This document shows positions 8,445 through 15,725 of a DNA stretch of 64,000 nt, in pieces. The DNA lies in assembly GCA_038210135.1 (NCBI GenBank), contig JBBQWZ010000012.1, positions 1 to 64,000 of the forward strand, in the 5' to 3' direction. The position numbers were made by a program, and so were the translations under genes. The notes beneath the pieces are model-generated. The model made no database searches, had not been told where the DNA came from, and saw only the letters and a list, made by a program, of their open reading frames with translations. Source of the DNA: JBBQWZ01 sp038210135. Its GTDB lineage: Bacteria; Acidobacteriota; Terriglobia; Bryobacterales; Bryobacteraceae. The first letter of the stretch is position 1. The number at the start of each line of letters is the position of its first letter.

Positions 8445-8536
8445 AATAATTTCGATTTCGAGCTAGAGGAGATGATACCGCTGCTACCGCGCAGTTGGCG
8501 CGGACGTAGTCCGATATGGCGGCCTACCGGTGCGGG

Positions 8537-8550
8537 GATACTCTGGACAC
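8537..8550 (+). promoter_or_regulatory. -10 element of thiD
   Basis: GATACT at 8537-8542 ends 8 nt before the ATG at 8551. No TPP riboswitch box is visible in the 106-base divergent gap, and no Shine-Dalgarno sequence is present. Confidence 0.45.
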
Positions 8551-9342
8551 ATGCCTCCGATTGCGTTGACGATTGCCGGGTCGGACCCGAGCGGCGGTGC
8601 GGGGATCCAAGCGGACCTCAAAACGTTCCACCAGTTCGGAGTCTATGGCGAGGCGGTGATCGCGCTGCTGACGGTGCAGAACACGCGGTCGGTAAGCCGC
8701 GTCGAGGTTCTCGCGCCGGAGTTGGTGGTGAGCCAGTTGCGTGCGGTGCTCGACGATATTCCGCCAGGCGCGGCGAAAACCGGTGCGTTGGGTAGCCGCG
8801 CGATGGTCGAGGCAGTCGCCGCCGAGGCGGCCGGATTCAATTTTCCATTGGTGGTCGATCCGGTGATGATTTCGAAACACGGCGCGCGGCTGATCGATGA
8901 GGATGCCGGACGCGCACTCGCGACGCTGTTGCTGCCGCGGGCGTTTCTGGTGACTCCCAACCTGCAAGAAGCGGAAGCGCTGGCCGGATTCGAGGTCCGG
9001 TCGATTGACGACATGAAGCGGGCGGCGCATGCGATTGTCGAACTCGGGGCCAAGGCGGTGCTCATCAAGGGCGGGCACCTTTCGGCGGATTCGATCGCGA
9101 TCGATGTATTGCTGAGCGAGGGAGTGCTCTTCGAGTTTCCCGGAGAACGCATCGACACTCCACATACGCATGGGACCGGATGCACGTATTCGGCGGCAAT
9201 CACGGCGTTGTTGGCGCGCGGAGTTGTTTTGACGGACGCGGTGCGCCGGGCGAAGGCGTACATCGGCGAGGCGATCCGCACTAATTATGGTTTGGGCGGA
9301 GGCTCGGGGCCGGTGAACCACTTCGCGCGGGCGGGCCAGTAA
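8551..9342 (+). CDS. thiD: Hydroxymethylpyrimidine/phosphomethylpyrimidine kinase
   Basis: Phosphorylates the pyrimidine precursor of thiamine twice, giving the substrate used by ThiE. It has 263 residues, the usual size of this ribokinase-fold enzyme. Motifs: ALTIAGSDPSGGAGIQADLKTF at the N-terminus, VVDPVM near 110, TPNLQEAEAL near 140, VLIKGGH near 172, and the anion-hole stretch HTHGTGCTYSAAI near 210. The ATG at 8551 is chosen over the in-frame GTG at 8530 because family members begin right at this point and a -10 box sits just ahead. Its last 58 bases overlap the 3' end of the opposing glycosyltransferase gene. Confidence 0.93.
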   Translation: MPPIALTIAGSDPSGGAGIQADLKTFHQFGVYGEAVIALLTVQNTRSVSRVEVLAPELVVSQLRAVLDDIPPGAAKTGALGSRAMVEAVAAEAAGFNFPLVVDPVMISKHGARLIDEDAGRALATLLLPRAFLVTPNLQEAEALAGFEVRSIDDMKRAAHAIVELGAKAVLIKGGHLSADSIAIDVLLSEGVLFEFPGERIDTPHTHGTGCTYSAAITALLARGVVLTDAVRRAKAYIGEAIRTNYGLGGGSGPVNHFARAGQ

Positions 9343-10823
9343 TAATCCATTTCGGGTTGTTCGCGGATGAGCTGCTGGACCTCAGCCTCGGATGCAGCAT
9401 GAAGTACAGTGCCGAGAGGCTCGCCATTGGGCGCAAGATGCTCGACGTCCATTTTGCGAAGTTCACGCATAAAGCGGGGCAGGTTCGCGCGCAACGCGAG
9501 AAACTCGCGCACGGTCATCGAAATTCCCATTTCGGCGAAATTCAGAGGGAGTGAGATTCGCGTCACGGGGTTGTCGATATAGAGGTAGCGAATGCGGAGG
9601 AGGGGTCCACCGCACTCGGCCGCCAGCGTCGCGGAGACGAACTGATCCTGCGGCTCGATGATGACTAACTCGCGACCGTGATGTTTGTTGGCATAGTTCG
9701 CGACTTCCGCCAGGGTGGGATCGGACGTTTCCGCTGCGAACGGGATCCCCCAGGAAAATTGCGGAAGGCACAGCTTGGCTAGGACCACGAGGGCGAGCGT
9801 CGCAATGACGAGACGTCCGCGTATTGCTCCCGCGGCCAGGATCGCCAGCGGCGGAAGAAGCGGCAACAGGTACGCGGCGGAATGATAACCGAAGGCGGAT
9901 AGCGCGATCAGCATGGCGGCGCACCAGGCTTCGATGACCAGCAATCCAGGCGTCCGGCGAGGCGCGGTTAGCAAGGCGACGGCGGCAGCGATCAGCAATG
10001 CGGGATCGGTAGCCCAGAGCCGGGTCGCGTAAAACTGGAATCCATTTTCGGCGGAAGTTTGTGTCGGAGCGGCCAGGCCCCACGCTAGCGTCTCGGTGAG
10101 GATGAACTCAGCGACGAACCACTTCGGGTGGACCAGCCACTGATAGAGGAACCAGGGCGCGGCGAACGCAAGCGAGCACACGCCGGTTTGGAAGATACGC
10201 GAAAAGGGGATCCGGCCGGAGCGCAGGGTTCGCAGGTAAAAGATCAGAAGAGCGAGCGGCGCAATAAATCCGGCAATGCTTTTGGTCAAGATAGCCGCGG
10301 CGACCAGCGCCGCGAAGCCGAGTCGAGTCCGCCAGCGATCCAGCCGGTGATCGCGATAAAGCAGGTACAGGGCGGCTGTAGTGAGACAGCAAAGCAGGGG
10401 ATCCATCAACGCGACGCGATCAAGGACGAAGAAGAGATGGCTGGTCAGCAGCAGAGTCGCCCCGGCGATGGCGGAGAGCAGGGAGACATGGCTGAGCCAC
10501 AGAAAAACCAGCGCGACGCTGAGGGCTCCGGCGAGCAAAGCGGGAAGGCGCAGGGCGAAGTTAGAGGGTCCGATGATGCGCGCGGCGGCTCCTGAAAGCC
10601 AATACAGCAGCGGCGGTTTGTAGAGCGCGAAGCGCCCGAGGAAGTGGGGCGTCAGCCACCCGCCCTGCTGCGCCATGCGGAGCGATGAGTGGGCGTAGGT
10701 GGCTTCGTCCTGGGCAAGCAGCTTTCCGGCTGGATCGATATAGGCGGATGCGAGTCCGTTGGCCGAGACCCCGATCGACAGGATAATAAAGGCGATAAGG
10801 AAGACGGCGGCGGCGAGGCGCAC
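9285..10823 (-). CDS. ArnT-like membrane glycosyltransferase (GT39/GT83)
   Basis: A 512-residue multi-spanning protein of the dolichol-phosphate-mannose/ArnT type, which transfers a sugar from a polyprenyl carrier outside the membrane. Near the N-terminus it carries the first-loop acidic motif QDEATYAHSSLRM followed by FGRFALYKPPLLYWL-like sequence (LGRFALYKPPLLYW), diagnostic of the family. About ten hydrophobic segments follow, then a soluble C-terminal domain of about 120 residues. The acceptor (protein, lipid A or other) is unknown. The GTG start is chosen because CATAAT lies 5 nt upstream. The 3' end overlaps thiD tail-to-tail by 58 bases. Confidence 0.82.
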   Translation of the reverse strand: MRLAAAVFLIAFIILSIGVSANGLASAYIDPAGKLLAQDEATYAHSSLRMAQQGGWLTPHFLGRFALYKPPLLYWLSGAAARIIGPSNFALRLPALLAGALSVALVFLWLSHVSLLSAIAGATLLLTSHLFFVLDRVALMDPLLCCLTTAALYLLYRDHRLDRWRTRLGFAALVAAAILTKSIAGFIAPLALLIFYLRTLRSGRIPFSRIFQTGVCSLAFAAPWFLYQWLVHPKWFVAEFILTETLAWGLAAPTQTSAENGFQFYATRLWATDPALLIAAAVALLTAPRRTPGLLVIEAWCAAMLIALSAFGYHSAAYLLPLLPPLAILAAGAIRGRLVIATLALVVLAKLCLPQFSWGIPFAAETSDPTLAEVANYANKHHGRELVIIEPQDQFVSATLAAECGGPLLRIRYLYIDNPVTRISLPLNFAEMGISMTVREFLALRANLPRFMRELRKMDVEHLAPNGEPLGTVLHAASEAEVQQLIREQPEMDYYWPARAKWFTGPEPPPKP

Positions 10824-10834
10824 GGTTCATTATG
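10824..10834 (-). promoter_or_regulatory. -10 element of the glycosyltransferase gene
   Basis: On the minus strand CATAAT (10834-10829) ends 5 nt before the GTG at 10823, another arrangement suited to a leaderless transcript. Confidence 0.4.
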
Positions 10835-11018
10835 GACAAAAACCGCCGTCGCGGATAGATACGAAACAGGGCGCGGAGTGAAAGAGGAAGTCAAAAAATA
10901 AGGTCCGATAAAAGCGTGTACACCGAATTGGATCTGAATCCGTCAGAATGAGAGAGTAAGTGTTCACGAAGGGCGGTGGTCTGCCGTAAGGCGGCATCGC
11001 GCTGGAAAGAAATTATAC

Positions 11019-11492
11019 ATGCGCGCTCTGAGATATGTTGCTTTCGCCGGCTTGCTTGCCGCTGCGGGCTTCTTGGTGACTCGTAGTACGACGAAGGTTA
11101 AAGCCCAGGCCGCCTCCGGGTGCGATGCGACGTCGTTGAACTCGGCGTACGGTTTCGTCCAGTCCGGCTTTTCCTACGACAGCAACGGAAATCTATATAT
11201 CATGGCGGGCAACGGACGGATAGCTGGTGACGGAAACGGCAACGTGACGGGTGGGGACACGTTGAATTACGACGGAACCGTTTATCGCCGCACGCTGACT
11301 GGAACGTACACGATCAACTCGGATTGCACCGGTCAGGTCGTGCTCACTTTTTCGGATAAGACCACGATGCATGCCGACATTGTTGTGACCAACGACGGCA
11401 AAGAAATCGCCTACAACGGAACGGATACCAATTTCATTTATTCCGGCACCTGGAAGAAACTGAATCAGGGAGCGGCGGTTGTGACGCCGTAG
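11019..11492 (+). CDS. Small secreted protein of unknown function
   Basis: 157 residues with a signal peptide (about 1-30, ending AQA). The mature part is rich in Gly, Asn, Thr and short beta-strand patterns (GNGRIAGDGNGNVTGGD, LTGTYTINSDCTGQVVLTF). Two cysteines (about 35 and 108) could form a disulphide. I recognise the general style of exported acidobacterial proteins of this size but no characterised family. It ends ahead of a strong inverted repeat at 11526-11556 and appears to be a single-gene unit. A beta-sandwich or calycin-like fold is a guess. Confidence 0.7.
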   Translation: MRALRYVAFAGLLAAAGFLVTRSTTKVKAQAASGCDATSLNSAYGFVQSGFSYDSNGNLYIMAGNGRIAGDGNGNVTGGDTLNYDGTVYRRTLTGTYTINSDCTGQVVLTFSDKTTMHADIVVTNDGKEIAYNGTDTNFIYSGTWKKLNQGAAVVTP

Positions 11493-11525
11493 ATCCGGAT
11501 CGCGCCAGACATCCTGTTTCTCATT

Positions 11526-11560
11526 CGGCCTTCGCGGGCGATGCTCGCGAAGGCCGATTT
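11526..11560 (+). terminator. Hairpin, possible terminator
   Basis: CGGCCTTCGCG and CGCGAAGGCCG form a perfect 11-base stem around a 9-base loop, 34 bases after the stop of the small secreted protein. Only a short ATTT follows, so it is a weak intrinsic terminator or simply a stable 3' structure. Confidence 0.55.
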
Positions 11561-11631
11561 GTATTCCCGCGGCAGGAACATCGCGCGGATCCCGCTTCTG
11601 TTCTTTTCGAAAGGTTCTGCGCGGGCATTGC

Positions 11632-11661
11632 AGGTCCCGTCGCTTACGCTCCGGGTTCAAA
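11632..11661 (-). repeat. Dispersed hairpin repeat (GAACCC..CGTAAGCG type)
   Basis: The minus strand reads TTTGAACCCGGAGCGTAAGCGACGGGACCT, closely matching copies at 15674-15702 and 29198-29226 and the plus-strand copy at 166-196. Confidence 0.65.
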
Positions 11662-11763
11662 CCGGGTATGGGGGGCACTGGAGTTTTTAGCGAGCGCGAT
11701 CTTGAAAGGCCAGGCTGGGCGGAGTTTGCCATACTGGGGCCGGGCTTCGAGGAGCGAACCGGG

Positions 11764-13047
11764 ATGACGCGCCGCCGCTGGATTTCACGACTCACTTGCG
11801 CAGGTCTCTGCGGCGTAACTCCGCGGCTCCGGCAAGCCGCATTTGCTCAGCCCGCGAGAAGGAATCCTATGTCCACTCCCAATCAGGCGACACCAGAAGA
11901 CTGGCAAAAGCTCGAAGAGCGCGTTCAGCTGTCGCGGGTGGCGGTGCGGGCCCAGAACGAATTCGGGATGCATCTGCTGCGGGCCGTCGTTCACGAGAAA
12001 CCCGGCTCGAATGTGATGCTGTCGCCGCTCAGCGCGTTTCTGGCCTTCGCGATGGCGGAGTCGGGATCGGCGGGATCGACGCGCACGGCGATGCGGAAGG
12101 CGCTGACCCTACCTGACAAAGAGGCGGCGGTGCTCAACGGGTCGATCGACGCGCTGACGCGGGTCCTGGGGATGCCGGGCGGTGCGGAATTCCTGGTGGC
12201 GAACGCGCTGTGGACCGGTGAGACCGCTCCGATTGCTCCCGCTTTTATCAAACAGTGCGAGGTGGTATTCCGGGCACAAGCCGCGACGCTGAAGTTTACC
12301 GATCCGCAAAGCGCGAAGACCATCAACGACTGGGTTAGCGCGAACACCAAGGGCAAGATTCCGGAGATTGTGACGCCGGACATGATCCGTTCGGCGATGT
12401 TGATTCTGACGAACGCGGTCTATTTCGCCGGCAAATGGACCCGGCAATTTTCCAAGGGTGATACGAAGGACGAGCCGTTCCATTATGCAGATGGAACCGC
12501 CAAGCCCGTCGCGATGATGCACGATGCGGACCGCAAGCTTGGGTATCGCAGCGGACCTGGATTTGAAGGCGTGGTCTTACCGTATCAGGGCTCGTCGATT
12601 TGCTTCTACGCGCTGTTGCCCGAGACGGGAAAGAGTCCGGCGGATGTCCTCGCGAAACTGGATCCGGCGAAACTGGTCGATTCCAGCGGCGAGTTCGATG
12701 TCGACTTGAAAATGCCGCGTTTCAGTTTCGATTTTGGGGCTTCGTTGACGCCGTACTTGAAGAAACTGGGCATGGCGGTCGCGTTCCAGTATCCGGGGGC
12801 CGACTTCAAGCCGATGGGTTCCGAGTTGTTATACATCAGCGACGTGATTCACAAGACGCGGATCGAAGTGGACGAAGAAGGAACGGTGGCGGCAGCGGCG
12901 ACGGTGGTGCTGATGATGGCGGGTTCGGGCATGCCGAAGCCGCGCGAGAAGAAGACGCTGGTGCTGAACCGGCCGTTCGTGGCGTTGATCATCGACGCCC
13001 GAACCAAAGCCCTGCTGTTCGCCGGCGTGATCGAACAACCGGCGTAA
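11764..13047 (+). CDS. Serpin-family protein with Tat-type signal
   Basis: About 427 residues. The N-terminus MTRRRWISRL followed by a hydrophobic stretch looks like a twin-arginine export signal. The rest is a full serpin (serine protease inhibitor) fold: SPLSAFLAFAMAESGSAG near 80, LILTNAVYFAGKW near 215, and the shutter and breach strands. The reactive-loop hinge EEGTVAAAATVV (about 375-386) has the small residues expected of an inhibitory serpin, followed by MMAGSGMPKPREKKTL and NRPFVALIID. The cleaved bond probably lies around the GSGM segment, but P1 cannot be fixed by eye. An in-frame ATG at 11668 lacks support. It presumably protects the cell against extracellular proteases. Confidence 0.88.
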   Translation: MTRRRWISRLTCAGLCGVTPRLRQAAFAQPARRNPMSTPNQATPEDWQKLEERVQLSRVAVRAQNEFGMHLLRAVVHEKPGSNVMLSPLSAFLAFAMAESGSAGSTRTAMRKALTLPDKEAAVLNGSIDALTRVLGMPGGAEFLVANALWTGETAPIAPAFIKQCEVVFRAQAATLKFTDPQSAKTINDWVSANTKGKIPEIVTPDMIRSAMLILTNAVYFAGKWTRQFSKGDTKDEPFHYADGTAKPVAMMHDADRKLGYRSGPGFEGVVLPYQGSSICFYALLPETGKSPADVLAKLDPAKLVDSSGEFDVDLKMPRFSFDFGASLTPYLKKLGMAVAFQYPGADFKPMGSELLYISDVIHKTRIEVDEEGTVAAAATVVLMMAGSGMPKPREKKTLVLNRPFVALIIDARTKALLFAGVIEQPA

Positions 13048-13049
13048 AG

Positions 13050-14372
13050 CTACTTTCTGAAAGCCGCAATTTCGGCCATCAGGCGCTGGCGTTCGCTGAT
13101 GAACGTCGGATTCGCGGCCTGATTGGTTTGCTCCGCCGGATCGTTCTTCAAGTCGTAGAACTCCGCAACGCGAGCTCCACGCATAACCAGTTTGTAACGG
13201 CTGTCACGCGCCATCACGGTGTCGCGCCATTCCGCGAAACAGGTGGATGCCTTGGGCGCGGTAGTGCCGCCGATTTTCCTGGGCTGATAGCGGGCGTTGA
13301 GCCACGGCCAATAATTCTGTCCAACCAAACCGTCGGGCGCGGTCGCGTTGACGGCTTCGCACAGGCTGGGCACGAGGTCGAGCGCGCTGACGGTTTCAGG
13401 ACGCGTACCCTGGACCGGGACGACGCCGGGCCAGTTCCAGATCATGGGCGTGCCGACAACTTCGTCGTACATGTTATCCGGCTCGGAAGCGAGGCCGTTC
13501 GACCAAAGCCCGTGGTGCCCGAGCAGGAAGCCGGCGTCCGAAGTAACGATGACCAGCGTGTTGCTCCGCAGGCCCTTCTGATCGATCTTCGCAATCAGCG
13601 AACCGACTTCGGCGTCGGTCGCCGATACGATGGCGGCGAATTTACGCAGGTTGCCCTGAATGTCGTCGAACATCAGGCGCCCGAAGCGGGCCTGCTTGGA
13701 GACCGGCAGCCAGCCTAGTTTGTCGAACTTCGTGGTGGCGTAGAGCTCCGCGAATTTGGGATCGTAACCGCCGTAGGGAACCTTCGTGCGCGGATAGGAA
13801 ACCTGGAGGAAGAACGGATTCGCGCTGGTGCTATTGGCGGGCGACTGCTTATCGAGAAAGGCGGAAGCGCGGCTGGTGACCCACTTCGGCCCGAATTCGG
13901 TTTCGGCGGGATCCAGCGAATCGAACTGCGAGAAGCCGTGTTTGCTCTTTGTATCCGCGATTCCGGCGGCGAAATTCCACTCGCCGGCGAAGCTGCAACG
14001 GTAGCCGGCGCCAGATAGAAGATCGGAGAGCAGGGATCCGGTAAGGGCGGCGGGCGCATCTTCAGTGATGCCGAGCTTGGACGGCCGGACGCCGGTGAGC
14101 AGGGATCCACGGGCCGCCGAGGCTACGCTCGAAGCGGCAAAGTGATACGTAAAGTGGGTTCCGCCTTTGGCGAGCTGGTCGATCTGCGGCGTCTTCAATT
14201 CCTGGTTGCCATAGCAGCCGAGCATCCAGGAGCCGACGTCGCCGAGCACGATCAGCACGACGTTCGGGCGCGGCGGAGGCGGAATGTTTTCGGCCTTTTT
14301 CTTCTTACGTTGGCCGAAAGCCGGGGCGGCGGCGAGCGCGCCCGCGAGCAACAAATTGCGTCTTGAAATCAT
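13050..14372 (-). CDS. Sulfatase-fold protein lacking the catalytic residues
   Basis: 440 residues with a Tat-type signal (SRRNLLLAGALAAAPAFG). The overall alkaline-phosphatase/sulfatase fold is clear (PNVVLIVLGDVG, SLLTGVRPSKLG, GLWSNGL, TPMIWNWPG, EFYDLKNDPAEQTN). However, the C/S-x-P-x-R site that is turned into formylglycine reads A-S-A-A-R (Ala at about 84), read directly from the codons at 14110-14150. The first Asp of the metal-binding DD pair is Gly (GDVG, about 44-47), and the active-site Lys after HGLW is missing. The protein should bind neither metal nor sulphate ester in the usual way. ATG 14372 is chosen over upstream in-frame starts because the Tat signal begins there and TACAAT lies 15 nt upstream. 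Confidence 0.82.
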   Translation of the reverse strand: MISRRNLLLAGALAAAPAFGQRKKKKAENIPPPPRPNVVLIVLGDVGSWMLGCYGNQELKTPQIDQLAKGGTHFTYHFAASSVASAARGSLLTGVRPSKLGITEDAPAALTGSLLSDLLSGAGYRCSFAGEWNFAAGIADTKSKHGFSQFDSLDPAETEFGPKWVTSRASAFLDKQSPANSTSANPFFLQVSYPRTKVPYGGYDPKFAELYATTKFDKLGWLPVSKQARFGRLMFDDIQGNLRKFAAIVSATDAEVGSLIAKIDQKGLRSNTLVIVTSDAGFLLGHHGLWSNGLASEPDNMYDEVVGTPMIWNWPGVVPVQGTRPETVSALDLVPSLCEAVNATAPDGLVGQNYWPWLNARYQPRKIGGTTAPKASTCFAEWRDTVMARDSRYKLVMRGARVAEFYDLKNDPAEQTNQAANPTFISERQRLMAEIAAFRK

Positions 14373-14387
14373 GGCGGAGAATTTCCT

Positions 14388-14393
14388 ATTGTA
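14388..14393 (-). promoter_or_regulatory. -10 element of the sulfatase-like gene
   Basis: TACAAT on the minus strand, 15 nt ahead of the ATG at 14372, would give a leader of about 8 nt. It lies in the 89-base gap shared with the divergent alcohol dehydrogenase gene. Confidence 0.4.
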
Positions 14394-14461
14394 GCGGTCG
14401 GCGGCTGGGGCCATGGGCCGTTCACGGAGCTGTGCCAAGATCGAGGCAGGAGGAATCGTCC

Positions 14462-15472
14462 ATGTTCAATATGCGTGCTGTTCAGGTTTCGGCGCCCGGT
14501 GGCGCCCTGGAGTTGGTGGAGCGGGCGATTCCAGATCCGCCGCCAAATACCGTGCTACTGAAGGTGGAGGCGTGCGGAGTCTGCCACAGCGATTCGCTGG
14601 TGAAGGAAGGCCATATGCCGGGCATCCGGTATCCGCGGATTCCGGGGCATGAGGTCGCGGGAGTGATCCAAGCGGTCGGCGTCGGAGTGGCGAATTGGGC
14701 GGTCGGGCAGCGGGCGGGCACCGGGTGGCACGGAGGCCAGTGCGGAGCTTGTGGACCGTGCCGCCGGGGCGACTTCTTCGCTTGTGAGACCGGGCAGATT
14801 ACTGGTCTGACGTTCGACGGCGGCTATGCGGAATTCATGATCGTTCCGGCATTGGCGCTCGCCGCGATTCCGCCGGAGTTGACGGCCGTCGAGGCGGCTC
14901 CGCTGATGTGCGCCGGGGTGACGACGTTCAACGCGCTGCGCAACGCGGGGGCGCGTCCGGGCGACACGGTGGCGATTCTCGGGCTGGGTGGGCTCGGACA
15001 CTTGGGCGTGCAGTTCGCGGCGAAGATGGGCTATCGCGTGGTCGCGATCGCGCGCGGCGCGGACAAAGAAGCGCTGGCGCGTCAGTTAGGCGCGTGGCAT
15101 TACATCGATAGCAAGGCGGCGGATCCGGCGGTGGAACTGACAAAAATGGGCGGCGCGAAGGTGGTTCTCGCGACGGTGACCGACGGACCGGCGATGGCGG
15201 CTACGATTGGCGGCTTGGCTCCCAAGGGGACGCTGATGGTTCTGGGCGCGGCGGGCACGATGACGATTTCGCCGCTGGTGCTGCTGGGTGGCCGCCGTGG
15301 GATTCAAGGCTGGTATTCGGGCACGTCCATCGATTCCGAGGAGACCATGACGTTCAGCGCATTGACCGGCGTCCGCTCGATGAGCGAAGTATATCCGCTT
15401 GAGCGCGCCAGCGAGGCGTACGAGCGGATGATGAGTGGCGCGGCGCGGTTCCGCGTCGTGCTGACGATGTAG
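14462..15472 (+). CDS. Zinc-dependent alcohol dehydrogenase
   Basis: 336 residues, a cytoplasmic medium-chain dehydrogenase using NAD(P). Catalytic-zinc ligands are visible: CGVCHSD (Cys about 41), GHE (about 63-65) and a Cys in APLMCAG. The structural-zinc lobe has four cysteines at about 94, 97, 100 and 108 (QCGACGPCRRGDFFAC). The Rossmann motif is AILGLGGLGHLG near 180. ATG 14462 is preferred because AGGAGG lies 8-13 nt upstream, one of the clear Shine-Dalgarno sites in the window. It is divergent from the sulfatase-like gene. The natural alcohol or aldehyde is unknown. Confidence 0.9.
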   Translation: MFNMRAVQVSAPGGALELVERAIPDPPPNTVLLKVEACGVCHSDSLVKEGHMPGIRYPRIPGHEVAGVIQAVGVGVANWAVGQRAGTGWHGGQCGACGPCRRGDFFACETGQITGLTFDGGYAEFMIVPALALAAIPPELTAVEAAPLMCAGVTTFNALRNAGARPGDTVAILGLGGLGHLGVQFAAKMGYRVVAIARGADKEALARQLGAWHYIDSKAADPAVELTKMGGAKVVLATVTDGPAMAATIGGLAPKGTLMVLGAAGTMTISPLVLLGGRRGIQGWYSGTSIDSEETMTFSALTGVRSMSEVYPLERASEAYERMMSGAARFRVVLTM

Positions 15473-15525
15473 GTCGGGAGAGGCAGAGTGCGGTCTCGTG
15501 GCAGCACTCCGTCGAAAATCAGCGT

Positions 15526-15575
15526 TCGTGTCCGCTCCCGACGTGCTCCTTCGGAGCACTTTGGTCGCGGGTCGG
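15526..15575 (-). repeat. Dispersed hairpin repeat, long-stem variant
   Basis: On the minus strand CCGCGACC and GGGAGCGGAC flank a perfect hairpin (GTGCTCC-GAA-GGAGCAC, 15543-15559). The flanks equal those of the CCGCGACCGT..GGGAGCGGAC units at 291-313, so this copy looks like the same element with an enlarged stem. Confidence 0.6.
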
Positions 15576-15673
15576 ATTCGTAGGGGCGTTTGACTTCGTC
15601 CGCGCTTCGTGCGCTTGATGCGCCCCGCTCACTTCGTTCGCGGTTTTGAGGGAGGGAAGAGCGAGCGCGACCG

Positions 15674-15702
15674 AGTCCCGTCGCTTACGCTCGGGGTTCA
15701 AG
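15674..15702 (-). repeat. Dispersed hairpin repeat (GAACCC..CGTAAGCG type)
   Basis: The minus strand reads CTTGAACCCCGAGCGTAAGCGACGGGACT. It lies between the convergent ends of the alcohol dehydrogenase and DUF1501 genes, beside a second GC-rich inverted region at 15600-15650. Confidence 0.65.
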
Positions 15703-15725
15703 CGGGGTCGTGCCCAGGGCACTGT

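Noticed and set aside
8445..8550. TPP riboswitch ahead of thiD
   Set aside because: Neither the CTGAGA nor the ACCTGATCTGG-like box is present, and the -10 box leaves no room for a leader.
7434..8795. A 453-codon open frame opposite the PQQ dehydrogenase
   Set aside because: Same cause; it runs through the dehydrogenase, the promoter gap and part of thiD and has no family features.
11641..11665. tRNA-like T-arm (GGGTTCAAACC)
   Set aside because: No acceptor or anticodon stem surrounds it; it belongs to the dispersed hairpin repeat seen at four other places.
12600..13718. A 372-codon frame crossing the serpin and sulfatase-like genes
   Set aside because: It spans two well-supported genes in another frame and strand and shows no domain.
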